From: Thermoleophilia bacterium
GTDB taxonomy: Bacteria > Actinomycetota > Thermoleophilia > Gaiellales > Gaiellaceae
DNA length: 21,374 bases
NCBI GenBank assembly: GCA_016844515.1
Contig: JAERMP010000009.1
Span: forward strand, 1-21,374
Direction of reading: 5' to 3'
A model generated the notes under the pieces. The model ran no database searches. It was not told where the DNA came from and saw nothing but the letters and a program-made list of their open reading frames with translations. Shown in pieces: positions 20,311 to 21,374 of the stretch (its first letter is position 1; every line of letters starts with the position of its first letter). A program made the translations under genes and the position numbers.

Positions 20311-21374
20311 CTACGAGGCGCGCAGCACGAGCGGCGCGCATGCGACGCCCGTCGCTTCCCGTACCGCGTTGCCACGAGCGTCCTTCATCGCGACGGTCAA
20401 CGTCTTCGCCGTCACCGTCACCTGCGAATAGCTGTAGGTGTCGAGCGCCGCGCAGCGCATCCCCATCCCGTTCGGCGGCGGCGGCTTGAAGAAGAGCGCG
20501 CCGATCGCGGTGCCGGCGCCCGGAGTGCCGAGGAATCCGTCGATCTCCTTGGCGAACGTGTTCGTCGCGACCGGACCCGTCACGACCTCCCAGATCCCGG
20601 AGCCCTCCGGCGGGCCGCCGAGCGTTCGGTAGCGCACCTCGTTGACGAAGTTCGCATGGGTATCGGTGGTGAGGAAGACGACGTTGCGCACGTTCGCCTG
20701 CAGGAAGCGGAGAAGCCGCTCGCGCTCGGCCGCGTACCCCTCCCAGCGGTCGTAGGGAAGCGCGTAGAACTGCTGAATCGGAACCTCGTTCACGATGACC
20801 TTCCACGTCGCCTTCGACGCTTCGATCGCCTTCGTGAACGCCGCGTACTGGCGGCCGCCGAGCATCGTTCGCGCCGGGTCGTTGATCGCCGCCAGACACG
20901 CTGGAGGCACCGGGTTCCTCAGCGCCGGCGCGAGACTCGAAAACGCATCGCGCACGGCCTGAGGCGCCGTGGGCGCGAGATCCCCCGCACACGCTGTGGT
21001 CGCCTTGGCGCTGCGGAACGAGCGCTCGTCGAGGAAGAAGAGCTCGAGGTGCTTGCCCCAGCGGAACGTTCTGCCGAGACCGTTCGCAGAAGGCTTTGCG
21101 ACAGGTGCGTAGTCGGTGAACGCCTTGACGCCGGCGGCGTAGATCGCATCGCCGTGCTCCGCCCTCGAGAAGTCGTTGATGAACTCGTGGTCGTCCCAGT
21201 GACTGTAGAGCCCAGCGGACTGGCGCAGCGCGGGGAGTGCCCCGAGCGCGAGCCCAAGCTTGTACTTCGCCCATTTCTGCGGCACCGTTCGGGCAACCGG
21301 AGCATCGGCCACCTCGCTGTCCGAGTAGATCGTGTCGCCGAGATTGATGTTGAAGTCGTTTCGCTCCGCCGCCA
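20311..21374 (-). CDS. PhoD-like alkaline phosphatase/phosphodiesterase, C-terminal part
   Basis: The gene enters from beyond the right edge, leaving 353 visible codons that end in TAG at 20311-20313. Typical PhoD motifs are NLGDTIYSDSE near the left limit of the visible protein, SHWDDHEFINDFSR, LELFFLDERSFRS, WKVIVNEVPIQQF and LTTDTHANFVNEV. These supply Asp, Asn and His ligands of the Fe/Ca active site. PhoD enzymes are exported by Tat and release phosphate from mono- and diesters. The family also contains Streptomyces phospholipase D forms that act on phosphatidylcholine. The signal peptide and N-terminal domain lie outside the window. A C-terminal beta domain with conserved cysteines (MRCAALD, GVACAPL) closes the protein. 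Confidence 0.92.
   Translation of the reverse strand, partial: AAERNDFNINLGDTIYSDSEVADAPVARTVPQKWAKYKLGLALGALPALRQSAGLYSHWDDHEFINDFSRAEHGDAIYAAGVKAFTDYAPVAKPSANGLGRTFRWGKHLELFFLDERSFRSAKATTACAGDLAPTAPQAVRDAFSSLAPALRNPVPPACLAAINDPARTMLGGRQYAAFTKAIEASKATWKVIVNEVPIQQFYALPYDRWEGYAAERERLLRFLQANVRNVVFLTTDTHANFVNEVRYRTLGGPPEGSGIWEVVTGPVATNTFAKEIDGFLGTPGAGTAIGALFFKPPPPNGMGMRCAALDTYSYSQVTVTAKTLTVAMKDARGNAVREATGVACAPLVLRAS

Noticed and set aside
1..21374. CRISPR array, insertion sequence, prophage or toxin-antitoxin genes
   Set aside because: No spaced direct repeats, transposase, integrase or phage-like genes were found on either strand.

Overview
The DNA is very GC-rich and densely packed, with many 1-25 bp gene overlaps, GTG and TTG starts, and several gene starts that have a TAnnnT box 8-10 nt upstream and no Shine-Dalgarno sequence. 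Together with the style of the proteins this suggests an actinobacterium, perhaps a Thermoleophilia-type soil lineage. The lineage is an inference from composition and gene style; no marker gene is present to prove it.

Region 1 (1-8949, + strand) reads as one long operon for corrinoid-dependent demethylation. In order it holds the 3' end of a DUF1638 protein, a small protein of the misnamed 'virulence factor' family, a methyltetrahydrofolate:corrinoid methyltransferase, a RamA/RACo-like corrinoid-activating ATPase, a non-pyrrolysine MttB-family methyltransferase, a GFA-fold zinc protein, a methylenetetrahydrofolate reductase, a group III iron-type alcohol dehydrogenase and an aldehyde dehydrogenase. 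The only sizeable internal gap (3372-3501) lies directly before mttB and holds three consecutive perfect hairpins. The last one puts the mttB ribosome-binding site in its loop and the start codon in its stem. The corrinoid carrier protein is not in view and may lie upstream of base 1. The activator lacks the cysteine loop that normally carries its N-terminal [2Fe-2S] cluster.

Region 2 (8972-11761, - strand) holds glpK (glycerol kinase), an EamA/DMT permease and an MgtC/SapB-like membrane protein.

Region 3 (11812-19487) is a probable glycerophosphodiester/glycerol-3-phosphate module. A HAD hydrolase and a short glycerophosphodiester phosphodiesterase lie on +. They converge on a four-gene ABC importer on - (solute-binding protein, two permeases, PotA/UgpC-type ATPase). 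Divergent from the importer are a CehA/McbA-type PHP metallohydrolase and an aerobic-type glycerol-3-phosphate dehydrogenase.

Region 4 (19488-21374) holds an unassigned spacer, a tRNA-Arg(TCT), a stand-alone cyclic-nucleotide-binding-domain protein and the C-terminal part of a PhoD-family phosphatase/phosphodiesterase, the last three on the - strand.

A speculative reading links the two halves. Glycerophosphocholine-like compounds would be split by the phosphodiesterase. The glycerol part would go through GlpK/GlpD. The choline part would be oxidised by the ADH/ALDH pair (compare GbsB/GbsA of Bacillus) to glycine betaine and then demethylated by MttB into the folate one-carbon pool. The substrates cannot be read from the sequence alone.
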